A stretch of 64,000 bases of DNA from Trinickia dabaoshanensis (lineage in GTDB: Bacteria; Pseudomonadota; Gammaproteobacteria; Burkholderiales; Burkholderiaceae), in assembly GCF_002879885.1 (NCBI RefSeq), contig NZ_PNYA01000005.1:62001-126000 (forward strand). The letters are read 5' to 3'. Shown piece by piece: positions 17,486 through 26,779 of this stretch; within the stretch, counting starts at the first letter, position 1, and the number at the start of each line of letters is the position of its first letter. The position numbers and the translations under genes were made by a program. The notes below the pieces were generated by a model that ran no database searches, had not been told where the DNA came from, and saw nothing but the letters and a program-made list of their open reading frames with translations.

Positions 17486-18531
17486 TGCGCCTCCTTCTTG
17501 CCAGGCTGCTCGACGCGCATGCTCATGCCGTCATCGAGCTGATAATTTCCGGAAAGAACGAGGGGCTGGCCGGGCTTCAATCCGTCGCCGCGAATCACGT
17601 CCTGGTCGCCGTGCGCGCCGGCAATGCTGACCGCGACCTTGCGCGCTTTCAGGCCATCGTCCTGCACGACATAAGTGCCGCCGTGGTCGTCGACGAGAAT
17701 GGCGGCATGCGGAACCACATAGCCTTGCGTATCGCCAACGGTGATCGTGGCATCGGCCGCCTCGCCGGGCAGAAAGCGGCCCGGCGGCAAGGCGATCTCG
17801 ATCGGGACCAGGCCGGTCGCGGGATCGACCATCGAGCCACGCTGGACGACGGCGGCAGGCCAGCTCTGCTCCTCGCCGACCGCCGTGACCCGAGCCGCGT
17901 TGCCGCGGCCGACCAGCAACGCTTGAGCGGGTACCGCGCCGACTTTGAGGATCGCTTTTTCGGGGCTCGCTAGGTCGAACAGCGGCGAGCCCGCCGAAAC
18001 GATCGTTCCTTGCGAAGCGGCCACATGCAGCACGATTGCGCGGAAAGGCGCACGCAGCACTTGAGCGCCACCGGCGCCCTGCGCCTTCAGTGCGGCCAAA
18101 TTCGATTGCGCGTCGGACTCGGCCTTCTGGGCATCCGCCAATTGCTGCGCGGTCGCGAGATGTTGCGCGAACATTTGCTTGGTCCGCGACAGCAGTTGCT
18201 CCGCCACCCGCTGAGCCGATTGCGCTTGTGCGTAGGCCGCCGTCGTTTGGGGGCTGGGCACGAGTTGCATCAACGGGGCGCCTGCGCTGACTTCTTCGCC
18301 CTCCCGAACGTACAGCGTTTGCACGGTTGCCGAAGTCGCCGCCATCACCGTTCGGCTCGCCGCAGCGGAGGCTTGGACCACGCCATACGCTTCGATCGTG
18401 CGCGGCAAGGTGCCTTGCCGGAGGGCCGTCTGCGTCACGAGCACGCTGGGAGCGGGAGCATCGGACGCGGCGATGGCATAAGTCGACCAGGCCGCCAATG
18501 CGACGGCGCCAAGAATCCATCGATTGTTCAT
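17482..18531 (-). CDS. RND efflux periplasmic adaptor (membrane fusion protein)
   Basis: A 349-residue exported adaptor with N-terminal hydrophobic segment GAVALAAWSTYAIA, a lipoyl half-motif region around VQTLYVREGEEVSAGAPLMQL, a helical hairpin (AYAQAQSAQRVAEQLLSRTKQ to QSNLAALKA), the second lipoyl half (VLHVAASQGTIVSAGSPLF) and a beta-barrel/MP domain. It is coupled with both neighbours: its ATG shares one base with the stop of the outer-membrane factor gene and its stop overlaps the pump start. It bridges the pump and the TolC-like channel. Confidence 0.9.
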   Translation of the reverse strand: MNNRWILGAVALAAWSTYAIAASDAPAPSVLVTQTALRQGTLPRTIEAYGVVQASAAASRTVMAATSATVQTLYVREGEEVSAGAPLMQLVPSPQTTAAYAQAQSAQRVAEQLLSRTKQMFAQHLATAQQLADAQKAESDAQSNLAALKAQGAGGAQVLRAPFRAIVLHVAASQGTIVSAGSPLFDLASPEKAILKVGAVPAQALLVGRGNAARVTAVGEEQSWPAAVVQRGSMVDPATGLVPIEIALPPGRFLPGEAADATITVGDTQGYVVPHAAILVDDHGGTYVVQDDGLKARKVAVSIAGAHGDQDVIRGDGLKPGQPLVLSGNYQLDDGMSMRVEQPGKKEAQ

Positions 18532-19904
18532 TATTCGTTACCTCGGGAAGCGAGCGGATCGATGCGAGTTTGCGGAAGTCCCAAGCCGAGCTCCAATGCC
18601 AGGGCGATGCGTGCCTCGTCGAGTCCACGTTCGAGACCGAATACCTCGAGGCGCCGATCCGATGCTGTCGTTTCGTAATCCATCAGCGACCGTTGATCCA
18701 GGTTGCTCTGCGCGTAGGCGCTTCGCGCCGCTTGCGCTTGCGATTCGGCCGTCGCGGCGCCCAGCTGCGCCTGGACCAAGTCGGCGGCCATGCGGCGGCT
18801 GCGCGCGTCGAGCGCGAGGATGCTGGAGACCGTATCGTCGAGCCGGGCCTGATATTGCGCGTGAAGCAAACGGCGAGTGGCACGCGTCTTGGCCACTTCG
18901 CCCTGGTTCCGATTGAAGATCGGCAGGTCGAACGTCGCCGTCGGGCCGGCCGAACGCACGTCGGACGTGTCGGACCCGTACGTGCCGCCGAGAACGAATG
19001 CCGGGAACTGTCCGAGAATGGCGGCACGCACGCTTTCGTCCGACGAACGATAGCCGAGCTGAAGCGCGACGAGGTCCGGACGCCTGGCTGGAACGCTCGA
19101 GATCAGCGCGTCGAGATCCGTCGGCGCTGCGGGCACTTGGGGCGCGGCGATCGCAAATCGAATCCCAGGCTTCATTCCGAGCAGCGCATCGAGATCTTGC
19201 CAATTCTTGAGCTGGTCGAGACGCATCGAGGCGAGCGCGCGTTCGGCCGATGCCTGCGAGGCCAAGATGGGGCCGAGCTCGGTGAGGCTCAGGCTGCCCG
19301 CGTCCACGGCACGCCGAACGTCCGCGGCCTCTTTCGACAGCGATCGGAAGGTGGCCTCGCTGCTTTGGATCGAACGTTCGCCCCAATAGAGATCGACGGC
19401 CAGCAAGCGGGCCTTTTGCGCCACTTGCCATTCGTTCCAAAGCAGATTCGCGTTGACCTCGGAGGCATGCGCTTTCGCGGCCGAGACGCGGCTTCGGTAA
19501 GAGACGAGCGATGCGATGTCTTGCGCCAGCGACGCGGTGAATGCACCGGTCGTGCCCGGCCCGCCCAGCAACGCCGCGTAGCTCAGGCTCACGGACGGAT
19601 TCGGCAGCGTCGCGCTTTGGGTCACATCCGCGCGAGCGAGATCGGACTCGGCGCGTTCGGTCAGAAGCTCGGGATCGTTGAGGATGGCGAGAAGGCCGAC
19701 CTGATCGACGCTCAAAGGCTGGCCGACGTCGATCGAGACCGGGTTGGCTCCAGGCGCCGCAGGAGGTAACGTGTGCCGGATGTCCCCGATGCGATTGGCC
19801 AAGTGCGCATGTTCGGACAGCGGCAGAGGGTGATATGCGGCACACCCTCCGATGAGGAGCGCACAAGCCGTCAACCCGAGCGCGGACAGGAATCCGTTAG
19901 TCAT
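18531..19904 (-). CDS. TolC-family outer-membrane efflux lipoprotein
   Basis: A 457-residue outer-membrane factor and first gene of the RND operon. The N-terminus is a lipoprotein signal (LGLTACALLIGGC, lipid Cys at about residue 21). The body has two repeats of long amphipathic helices typical of the TolC/OEP family (for example NLLWNEWQVAQKARLLAVDL and VAKTRATRRLLHAQYQARL). The protein completes the trans-envelope channel for the pump at 14405. Length is usual for the family. Confidence 0.88.
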   Translation of the reverse strand: MTNGFLSALGLTACALLIGGCAAYHPLPLSEHAHLANRIGDIRHTLPPAAPGANPVSIDVGQPLSVDQVGLLAILNDPELLTERAESDLARADVTQSATLPNPSVSLSYAALLGGPGTTGAFTASLAQDIASLVSYRSRVSAAKAHASEVNANLLWNEWQVAQKARLLAVDLYWGERSIQSSEATFRSLSKEAADVRRAVDAGSLSLTELGPILASQASAERALASMRLDQLKNWQDLDALLGMKPGIRFAIAAPQVPAAPTDLDALISSVPARRPDLVALQLGYRSSDESVRAAILGQFPAFVLGGTYGSDTSDVRSAGPTATFDLPIFNRNQGEVAKTRATRRLLHAQYQARLDDTVSSILALDARSRRMAADLVQAQLGAATAESQAQAARSAYAQSNLDQRSLMDYETTASDRRLEVFGLERGLDEARIALALELGLGLPQTRIDPLASRGNE

Positions 19905-20111
19905 GTCATTTCGTCCAGACCTTTCGATAAGCTTTCCGAGCGTTGTGCGGAAAGGCGAAATGGAGCGGGACGGACGAACGACATGCTCGCGAGATCCCCT
20001 CCCCGTTATCTCGCGATGTCGACCGAGGCGGGCGACCCTATCCGAGAATCAGCGCAGTGTGAACGGGGCTGGCTTAAGGAATGCTTATGCGAGTAGCTTG
20101 GTAGGCGGATT

Positions 20112-20190
20112 AACAGATCGATCGCGGCAAGGCGGTTTTCAAGAGCAACGTCGAATCGCGCGGCGTTCACCTTGAGGCAACACCCGATAC
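20112..20190 (-). pseudogene. Remnant of an AlaX-like gene
   Basis: The minus strand encodes GCCLKVNAARFDVALENR, nearly the same as GCHIKVNAARFDFAVENR in the intact AlaX-like gene at 2728-3498. At DNA level about 45 of 57 positions match by hand alignment with 3001-3057. No zinc-site motifs (HxxxH, CGGTH) lie near, and similarity stops on both sides, so only a fragment of a former gene survives. The rest of the 301-bp gap 19905-20205 shows no other gene. Confidence 0.55.
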
Positions 20191-20205
20191 ATAGCGAGCG
20201 CGGGG

Positions 20206-21702
20206 TTACCATCCATACTTCAACTCGGCGCCCATGTAGTCGCCGTTGCGCCCGCCCGCCTCGCGCACGGCGCTTCCCACCTGAAAATGCACCGCTTCGA
20301 CAGAACCGATCAAGTTGGCCGCGATCGTCCAATCCGCCCGCAATTGAACATACATGCCGGTCCATGCGCTGCCCTTCCCGGCGGTCCCGGGCACGGCCTG
20401 GTTAGCTTGTTGATAGACGGCATCGCCCGTCGTTTCTCGCCACTGAAAGCCCAACGCGCCTAGCAGAGCCAAATTGGCCGACGGCTTGAGCGTGATCGAC
20501 GGCTTGACGTGGATCAAGTTCGTATAGCCGGTGTAGCCCGCGAGCGTGAAATAGTATCCGTTCGGAAAAAGCGCGTTGAACGTTTCCACTCGTCCGTCGT
20601 TCGGATGCCGGTCACCGGAGGCCGCGTCGATCTGCAACGCGACACGGGGCGACCACGCGGCATCGAAGGAATACCCGGCGATCGATCCGACCGCCCAAGC
20701 GCTCACCGTGCTCTGCCCTACAGATCCCGTTTGCAGCATCGCTTCGACGTCCCAATCGATGCGACTGTGCGTTCCGGTATAACGCAAATCCCATACATCG
20801 CGATGTTCATCTCCGGCTGCATCGATAAAACGCGCATTGTGCCGGTTGTAGCGCGACCAATAGCCGGATAGATCCCCGGGGCCTATGGACTGCCGCTCGA
20901 AACGCACCCCGCTGAACGTGATGTTGCGGTTCGACGTGTCGTCGAACGGTGCGGCTTCGCGGTACTGCACGGGCTGAGTCGCGTAAGCGATGAAACGCCA
21001 CTTATCCCATTCATAGTCGACCCACGCTCCATCGAATGATTGGCGCACGTTAGGTCCATCGCGCACGGAAATGAATCGTTGCAGATCGAACGCCATCTGC
21101 TGACGGCCCACCCGTGCCTTGAACGTGCCAGGGCCAAGGCTGCCGGCGTAGGTTGCGAATAGCTGCTCGAGATCGAGTGGATTTTTGTCGACCGGCGTGA
21201 TGTTGTTCTTGCCATATGCATGGGCATCTTCCCATTGCATGAAGAACTGCCAATGTTGCGCGATGTGCGCGTCGGCATCGACCTCGACCCGCTGAATCAA
21301 ATACGTATCGCCCTTCACGGCTCCAATGCCGAACAGCGGCGCGTCGTTCGTCTCGACGCGCTCACGCAGATTCGCCCCGAGCGAGAGATAGGAATCGCCG
21401 CCGTATCCGAGCGGGATGTACTTCAACGCGTCGAGGGGCTCACGCGCGACGCAGGGATTCGCGAGCACCGACCAATCTTCTTGCCAGCGATTGAAGAGAA
21501 CGGCCGGGCGCTTGACGTTGCAATCGCCGCTAACCCCCGCGGCTGAAGACGCCGCCGAACCCGGTGTCACCGCCGAATCGCTAGCCGATTCGGCGAGCGC
21601 CCAACGCGGGCATGTCAGCGATAAAGCGGCAATGGACGCCAAGCATACTGCCGTTCGTTTATTGCGCGAGAATGCGCCGCCCGCGCGCTTCGAAAATCTC
21701 AT
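20206..21702 (-). CDS. Alginate-export-family outer-membrane porin
   Basis: A 498-residue precursor with signal peptide (TAVCLASIAALSLTCPRWALA) and an outer-membrane beta-barrel of the alginate_exp (AlgE-like) family. Motifs include YLSLGANLRERVETND, FMQWEDAHAYGKNN, ARVGRQQMAFDLQRFISVRDGPNVRQSFDG and terminal strand YMGAELKYGW. Despite the family name, many members are general solute channels. The gene starts 10 bp after the exported glyoxalase-fold gene, indicating one operon with the amidohydrolase. It may admit the substrate of that pathway. Confidence 0.82.
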   Translation of the reverse strand: MRFSKRAGGAFSRNKRTAVCLASIAALSLTCPRWALAESASDSAVTPGSAASSAAGVSGDCNVKRPAVLFNRWQEDWSVLANPCVAREPLDALKYIPLGYGGDSYLSLGANLRERVETNDAPLFGIGAVKGDTYLIQRVEVDADAHIAQHWQFFMQWEDAHAYGKNNITPVDKNPLDLEQLFATYAGSLGPGTFKARVGRQQMAFDLQRFISVRDGPNVRQSFDGAWVDYEWDKWRFIAYATQPVQYREAAPFDDTSNRNITFSGVRFERQSIGPGDLSGYWSRYNRHNARFIDAAGDEHRDVWDLRYTGTHSRIDWDVEAMLQTGSVGQSTVSAWAVGSIAGYSFDAAWSPRVALQIDAASGDRHPNDGRVETFNALFPNGYYFTLAGYTGYTNLIHVKPSITLKPSANLALLGALGFQWRETTGDAVYQQANQAVPGTAGKGSAWTGMYVQLRADWTIAANLIGSVEAVHFQVGSAVREAGGRNGDYMGAELKYGW

Positions 21703-21712
21703 CGATCCGCAC

Positions 21713-22621
21713 TCACTTCGCTACGCTGTCGTGAATCTCGGCGATGTAGCCGCCGGGGAACTGTACGATCGCCGCATCGCGCCCGTCCGACTCGAACGGC
21801 GGCACGAGCACGGTCACGCCGGCTGCCTGAGCCCGTCCCAAGGTCGCCGCGAGATTCGGCACTTCGTAACCCGTCAATTCGCGTCCGAACGGGTACGGCA
21901 AATGACCGTCGGAGACGATCACGGTCATCTTTCCAAATCCGGATTCGATGCGTACCCGGCGATAGGTCTCGTTTGGCTGCCCGATCTCGATACCGGGAGC
22001 GCGCGATACGTCGGACACGACCTTCCCATGCGAGAAAGCAATGAATTCTCGGATCAACTTGTCCGCGCTTTGAGTCGATACATAGACCCGGTTTTCCGGA
22101 ACGGTCTGCAACGGATCGTAGTGCGGTGCCTGCGTATGCCAATACAACTGCATATGCAGACCGCCGGGCCACGAGACGATCGCATCGCGGCCGATCGGAT
22201 CCGGGAAGGGGTCGACGACGACGTCGGCACCGTGCGCGCGCGCCGACGCAATCGCCGCATCCATATCGGTCACGAGGTAGCCCGTGCGCTCCGCGCCGAA
22301 CGGATACGGGATCGGCGTCTTGAACCCGAACACGGAGATCGTGCCGGACGGCGTGAAAACGAGCTGCGATATCGTCTGGCTCGGCGTCGGCGTGACCTGA
22401 AACACGCCCTGCTGCGATTTGGTGCCGCCAAACGTCGCGACGAAGCTATCCGTGAATCGGTCGAATGCCTCCGGGTCCACGTAGACGTGCGTCGTGTCGT
22501 ATTGCGGACCCACCGCGAAGGAAACGGGAGACTGCGATGCCGTCTTGGCAAACGCAGCGGGCGCGGCGACGAGTTCGCCCGCGATCATCAATGCCGCCAG
22601 GGCATACCGAATGAGTTTCAT
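21713..22621 (-). CDS. Exported glyoxalase-fold (VOC) protein, two domains
   Basis: A 302-residue protein with a Sec signal peptide (MKLIRYALAALMIAGELVAAPAAFA) followed by two VOC-like halves. The first contains DTTHVYVDPEAFDRFTDSF and MDAAIASARAHGADVV; the second contains NRVYVSTQSADKLIREF, YEVPNLAATLGRAQAAGV and the ending FPGGYIAEIHD. VOC proteins are usually cytoplasmic, so the signal peptide is unusual. Metal ligands of the glyoxalase type are plausible (His in TTHVY and Glu/His near domain ends), but activity cannot be assigned. It lies between the amidohydrolase and porin genes of the same strand. Confidence 0.75.
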   Translation of the reverse strand: MKLIRYALAALMIAGELVAAPAAFAKTASQSPVSFAVGPQYDTTHVYVDPEAFDRFTDSFVATFGGTKSQQGVFQVTPTPSQTISQLVFTPSGTISVFGFKTPIPYPFGAERTGYLVTDMDAAIASARAHGADVVVDPFPDPIGRDAIVSWPGGLHMQLYWHTQAPHYDPLQTVPENRVYVSTQSADKLIREFIAFSHGKVVSDVSRAPGIEIGQPNETYRRVRIESGFGKMTVIVSDGHLPYPFGRELTGYEVPNLAATLGRAQAAGVTVLVPPFESDGRDAAIVQFPGGYIAEIHDSVAK

Positions 22622-22718
22622 CGGAGGTTTTTCCTTGCATTATTAGTGGGTGACTGCGTATCGGCAAACCCGATCGCGCGCAGCGCTGCTGCCGCGACCG
22701 GTCGCGATCGGGGAAATA

Positions 22719-24608
22719 TCAAACCGCCCAGCACGAGCAACCGAAGGCGCCCCAGAAACTCTTCGGGTCCGAAGCCGGCACTGCACTGCCCCACGCCTGC
22801 GCATGCGCATGGCCGTGCAATCCACAAGCGCTCGCGCAACCGCAGGCGGCGGCCGCGGCGGCACGTTGCAACGGAGCGCCTTCGCTTCGCTGCGCGCCCC
22901 ATCCGGCGTAGCCGCCGTATTGACGTACCGGCGACCAATCGGGCATCGCGGGGGGAATCGGTGTGTCGAATTGCGAGAACGGGCCGGCACCCCAGACGAT
23001 CTTGCCGCCGACGACCGTCAGCAAGGCCGTCGTGGCTGCGATTTCATTCTCGGCGCACGCGAAGTAGTCGCGATCCGGGACGATCGCATCGGCGAGTTGG
23101 CCCACCGAGATGCGCCCTTTCCTGCCTTCCTCGTTCGAAAACCACGTAACGTATTCCGTCCACATGCGCAGCGCCGTCTCACGGTCGAGCAAATTGCGCC
23201 GCGGATAAAGCCGCAACCCGCCGACGGTCATACCCGTGACGAGCCACGCAAGCGAGACCCACGGGTTGTACGATGCGACGCGCGTGGCATCGGTGCCCGC
23301 GGACACCTTCAGCCCTTTTGCCAGCATCGTCGCGACAGGCGGTGTGGCTTGCGCGGCCTTTTCACCGTAACGTTCGACGAAGTATTCGCCCTGGTAAGCC
23401 ATCCGGTGCTGAACCGCGATGCCGCCGCCAAGGGCGGCGATGCGATCCATCGAACGCTCGGAGACGGTCTCCGCGTGATCGAAAAACCAGTTGATGCCCG
23501 CGAGCGGGATGTCTTTGTCGACTTTTTCGAAAACGTCCAATGCGCGGCTGATCGTTTCGTCGTACGTTGCGTGCAGCCGCCAAGGCCAGCGGTTCTGCGC
23601 GAGCACGCGCACGACGCCTTCGAGTTCGTCCTCCATGCCTGGCGCGAGTTCGGGGCGCGCGACACGGAAATCCTCGAAATCGGCCGCGGAAAAGACCAGC
23701 ATCTCGCCGGCGCCGTTGTGGCGGAAGTAATCGGTGCCGTCGTGGTATTTGACCGTGCGGGTCCAGTTGACGAAGTCTTCCTTCTCGTCGTTCGGCTTTT
23801 GCGTGAACAGGTTATAGGCGATACGAACGGTCATCTCGCCCGCGTCGTGCAACTTGCGAATGACTTCGTAGTCGTCGGGGTAGTTTTGCGAGCCGCCGCC
23901 GGCATCGATCGCGCCCGTGACCCCGAGGCGATTGAGTTCGCGCATGAAATGGCGTGTCGAATTGTATTGATATTCGAACGGCAGCTTGGGTCCCTTGGCC
24001 AGCGTGGCGTAAAGAATCGCCGCATTGGGGTTGGCGAGCAACAACCCCGTCGGATTGCCCGCGGCGTCACGTGCGATCACGCCTCCCGGGGGCTCGGGCG
24101 TATCCTTCGTGTAGCCCACGACACGCAACGCGGCCGCGTTCAGCAGCGCGCGATCGTACAGATGGAGGATAAAGACGGGGGTGTCCGGGGCGATCGCGTT
24201 GATCTCTTCGATCGTGGGCAGCCGTTTTTCCGCGAATTGATGCTCGGTAAAGCCGCCCACCACCCGCACCCATTGCGGCGCGGGGGTGATCGCGACTTGC
24301 TGCTTGAGCATTTCCATGGCCGCCGCGAGCGAAGGGACGCCGTCCCAGCGCAGCTCCATGTTGTAATTCAATCCGCCGCGAATCAAATGCAGGTGGTTGT
24401 CGATGAGCCCCGGCAACAGTGGACGGCCGCCGAGGTCGATCACCTTCGTTCGGCTCGTTGCGAGCGGCATCACCTGCGCATCGGCGCCGACAGCGATAAA
24501 ACGCCCGTCGGCAATCGCTACCGCGCTCGCGGAAGGGTTCGACCGGTCTAGCGTCGTAATGCGTGCGTTGTGCAGAATTAGTTCGGGGTGGTTGCTGCTA
24601 GTGCTCAT
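22719..24608 (-). CDS. YtcJ-like amidohydrolase (amidohydrolase 3 family)
   Basis: A 629-residue metal-dependent hydrolase. The N-terminal composite beta-sandwich (ILHNARITTLDRSNPSASA) is followed by LIDNHLHLIRGG with the metal-binding HxH, the TIM barrel, and the late Asp region SAGTDATRVASYNPW. The C-terminus has an odd Cys/His-rich tail containing CGCASACGLHGHAHA and ending GCSCWAV, which may bind an extra metal. The closest families hydrolyse amides, formamides or cyclic ureides. It is second in an operon after a XapX gene, followed by an exported VOC protein and a porin, with a divergent LysR regulator. Confidence 0.85.
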   Translation of the reverse strand: MSTSSNHPELILHNARITTLDRSNPSASAVAIADGRFIAVGADAQVMPLATSRTKVIDLGGRPLLPGLIDNHLHLIRGGLNYNMELRWDGVPSLAAAMEMLKQQVAITPAPQWVRVVGGFTEHQFAEKRLPTIEEINAIAPDTPVFILHLYDRALLNAAALRVVGYTKDTPEPPGGVIARDAAGNPTGLLLANPNAAILYATLAKGPKLPFEYQYNSTRHFMRELNRLGVTGAIDAGGGSQNYPDDYEVIRKLHDAGEMTVRIAYNLFTQKPNDEKEDFVNWTRTVKYHDGTDYFRHNGAGEMLVFSAADFEDFRVARPELAPGMEDELEGVVRVLAQNRWPWRLHATYDETISRALDVFEKVDKDIPLAGINWFFDHAETVSERSMDRIAALGGGIAVQHRMAYQGEYFVERYGEKAAQATPPVATMLAKGLKVSAGTDATRVASYNPWVSLAWLVTGMTVGGLRLYPRRNLLDRETALRMWTEYVTWFSNEEGRKGRISVGQLADAIVPDRDYFACAENEIAATTALLTVVGGKIVWGAGPFSQFDTPIPPAMPDWSPVRQYGGYAGWGAQRSEGAPLQRAAAAAACGCASACGLHGHAHAQAWGSAVPASDPKSFWGAFGCSCWAV

Positions 24609-24636
24609 TTACATTGCCTCGCTTTGCGAACTACGA

Positions 24637-24804
24637 CTAGATGCCCAACAGCGGCCGGAGGGTGGGAAATGCCTGCGCGCCGAGCGACATGCCCAGCAAA
24701 CCGACCAGGGCAATCAGCGGCGGCGCCGGCGAGCGCACCTTGATCGCGCTATAGATCACGCCGATCAGGGCACCGGCGCCCAAGGACACAAGGTAAGATT
24801 CCAT
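24637..24804 (-). CDS. XapX-domain (DUF1427) small membrane protein
   Basis: Minus-strand ORF of 55 residues beginning MESYLVSLGAGALIGVIYS and continuing with the XapX signature KVRSPAPPLIALVGLLGM, then the ending FPTLRPLLGI. Two hydrophobic segments suggest a small inner-membrane protein. It lies 28 bp before the amidohydrolase start and heads that operon. A second member is at 26911, with LLAGVLAGVVYYAIGVQTPAPP. The family function is unknown, but XapX genes often accompany amidohydrolase and isochorismatase genes. Confidence 0.8.
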   Translation of the reverse strand: MESYLVSLGAGALIGVIYSAIKVRSPAPPLIALVGLLGMSLGAQAFPTLRPLLGI

Positions 24805-24949
24805 ACGGTCAACTCTCTTACGGTTTCGAAAATTTCGTCACGCCCGTTGGTCCGTTCGCGCGTATTGCAACGGTCTTGCCAACTCATTGCTCAGTCCATT
24901 TGAATATCGGGCGAACCGGACCACCGAATAGGCGCCATGCCACTGCCAC

Positions 24950-25873
24950 ATGCAAAACGTTCCTGACTTAGAGGCCTGGGCGATCTTCATACGCGTCGCC
25001 GAAACGGGTTCTTTCGCCAAAGCCGCCGAGTTGCTCGGGATTTCGCAACCGACGGTGTCGAAAGCCCTTGCTCGCCTCGAGCGGCGGCTCGGCACCATGT
25101 TGCTTTACCGCACGACGCGTAGCCTTTCGCTCACGCCCACCGGCGAATCGCTGCGCGAACGCGCGCTTCAATTGCTCGCCGATGCGGAGGCGTTCGAATC
25201 CGAAGCCTCCGCCCTAGCGTTGGAGCCTGACGGCCTCGTGCGAATGAATGCGCCGATGTCCTTCGGCCTGCGCTATCTCGCCCCCTTGCTCCCCGCGTTT
25301 TTCGAGCGCTATCCCAATGTCGATATCGACCTCTCGCTGACCGACCAACTCGTGGACATCGTCTCCGGCGGCTATGACCTCGCGATACGCGTGGCGGATC
25401 TGACGGATTCGTCGCTGCGCGCGCGGCAGCTTTGCACGATCCGCCGCCCGCTCGTCGCATCGCCCGCTTATCTCGCCAAACATGGCCGCCCCACGCACCC
25501 GAGCGATCTGGGACGGCATAGGAGCTTCATCTACACCAACTCGCCCACGCCCGAGCACTGGCGCTTCCGCCATACGACGTCCGCACAGGAATACGCCGTG
25601 CCGGTACATGGACGCATTCGCGCCAATAACGCGGAGGTATTTCTCCCCGCGCTGCTCGCGGGCCAAGGTCTTGCGCTGCAACCGGAGTACCTCGTCTGGG
25701 ACGCACTGCAACGCGGCGAGCTCGAGCACGTCATGTGCGATTGGAAAATTGCGGACATCAGCGTGAATCTGATCACGCCACCGGGCATGCTGCGCACCGC
25801 TCGCGTCACCGCCTTGATCGAATTCCTCGTCGAGCACCTGGCGCACGCGCCGTGGGCGCTCGTCGAGGCGTAG
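24950..25873 (+). CDS. LysR-family transcriptional regulator
   Basis: A 307-residue regulator. The N-terminal winged HTH (WAIFIRVAETGSFAKAAELL, ISQPTVSKALARLERRLG, LLYRTTRSLSLTPTGE) is standard for LysR, followed by a periplasmic-binding-type effector domain. It is divergent from the XapX-amidohydrolase operon across a 145-bp region, the usual layout for a LysR activator of the neighbouring operon. The inducer is unknown. Confidence 0.9.
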   Translation: MQNVPDLEAWAIFIRVAETGSFAKAAELLGISQPTVSKALARLERRLGTMLLYRTTRSLSLTPTGESLRERALQLLADAEAFESEASALALEPDGLVRMNAPMSFGLRYLAPLLPAFFERYPNVDIDLSLTDQLVDIVSGGYDLAIRVADLTDSSLRARQLCTIRRPLVASPAYLAKHGRPTHPSDLGRHRSFIYTNSPTPEHWRFRHTTSAQEYAVPVHGRIRANNAEVFLPALLAGQGLALQPEYLVWDALQRGELEHVMCDWKIADISVNLITPPGMLRTARVTALIEFLVEHLAHAPWALVEA

Positions 25874-25941
25874 GCGCGCAACCGGCGGCGCCGCCCGCGC
25901 ACGCTCGGCCCCCCGGCCCCGACGAGCGGGCGCCTGCCCGA

Positions 25942-26628
25942 TCAACGCGCCGCGATGGCCGGAAGTGCTTCGTGCGGCGTCGCCGTGCGCTGCGAAGCCT
26001 TGTGGACCATCGTATAGGCGTAGTCGATCCCCATGCCGTACGCGCCGGAATGCTCCTTCGCGATCGCCATCACCGCGTCGTACGTCTCGCGGCGGGCCCA
26101 ATCGCGTTGCCACTCGAGCATGACTTGTTGCCATGTGACGGGCACGACGCCTGCCTGCACCATGCGCTGCATCGCGAAATCATGAGCATCCTTCGAGGTA
26201 CCGCCCGACGCGTCGGCCACCATATAGATCTCGTACTCGCCTTCGAGCATGGCGCACAGGGCAAAGGTCGTATTGCAGACCTCGGTCCAGAGCCCCGCCA
26301 CGACAACCTTCTTGCGGCGGTTGGCGGCGAGCGCGTCGCGCACCTTTTGATCGTCCCAAGAATTCATCGAAGTACGCTCCAGAACCTTTTGGTTCGGGAA
26401 CACATCGAGCAATTCCGGATAGGTGAAACCGGAGAAGCTTTCCGATTCGACCGTCGTGATCGTCGTGGGAATGCCGAATACCTTGGCCGCCTTGGCGAGC
26501 CCGACTACATTGTTCTTCAGCGCCTGCCGGTCGATCGATTGAACGCCGAACGCCATCTGAGGTTGCTGATCGATGATGATCAACTGGCTGTTCTGCGGAG
26601 TCAGTACTTCGAGCTTGACGTTGCTCAT
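25942..26628 (-). CDS. Isochorismatase-family hydrolase (YcaC-like)
   Basis: A 228-residue cysteine hydrolase of the isochorismatase superfamily. The catalytic triad elements are visible: Asp in LIIIDQQPQMAF, Lys in the RRKKVVVAGL strand region, and nucleophilic Cys in GLWTEVCNTTFAL. The sequence resembles the YcaC subgroup of unknown substrate. AAGGACA lies 9 bases before the ATG. It ends 69 bp from the convergent LysR gene. It may act on an amide or carbamoyl product of the neighbouring amidohydrolase, which is inference from context. Confidence 0.87.
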   Translation of the reverse strand: MSNVKLEVLTPQNSQLIIIDQQPQMAFGVQSIDRQALKNNVVGLAKAAKVFGIPTTITTVESESFSGFTYPELLDVFPNQKVLERTSMNSWDDQKVRDALAANRRKKVVVAGLWTEVCNTTFALCAMLEGEYEIYMVADASGGTSKDAHDFAMQRMVQAGVVPVTWQQVMLEWQRDWARRETYDAVMAIAKEHSGAYGMGIDYAYTMVHKASQRTATPHEALPAIAAR

Positions 26629-26779
26629 GTCGCGAGTGTCCTTCGATTCGGGAAATAGGCAGCCCGCCTACGCGGCGTGACCGGTTGCTGTGCGATTTGC
26701 GTCGCGGCGGCGAATTGATTGCTCACCAGCCGTAAGCATTTGACACGCAAATTCGCTCGATGAACAATGAAAAAAACGG

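Noticed and set aside
21416-24551. Very long plus-strand frames antisense to the VOC and amidohydrolase genes
   Set aside because: Composition is Arg-rich shadow type and the minus-strand genes have clear motifs.
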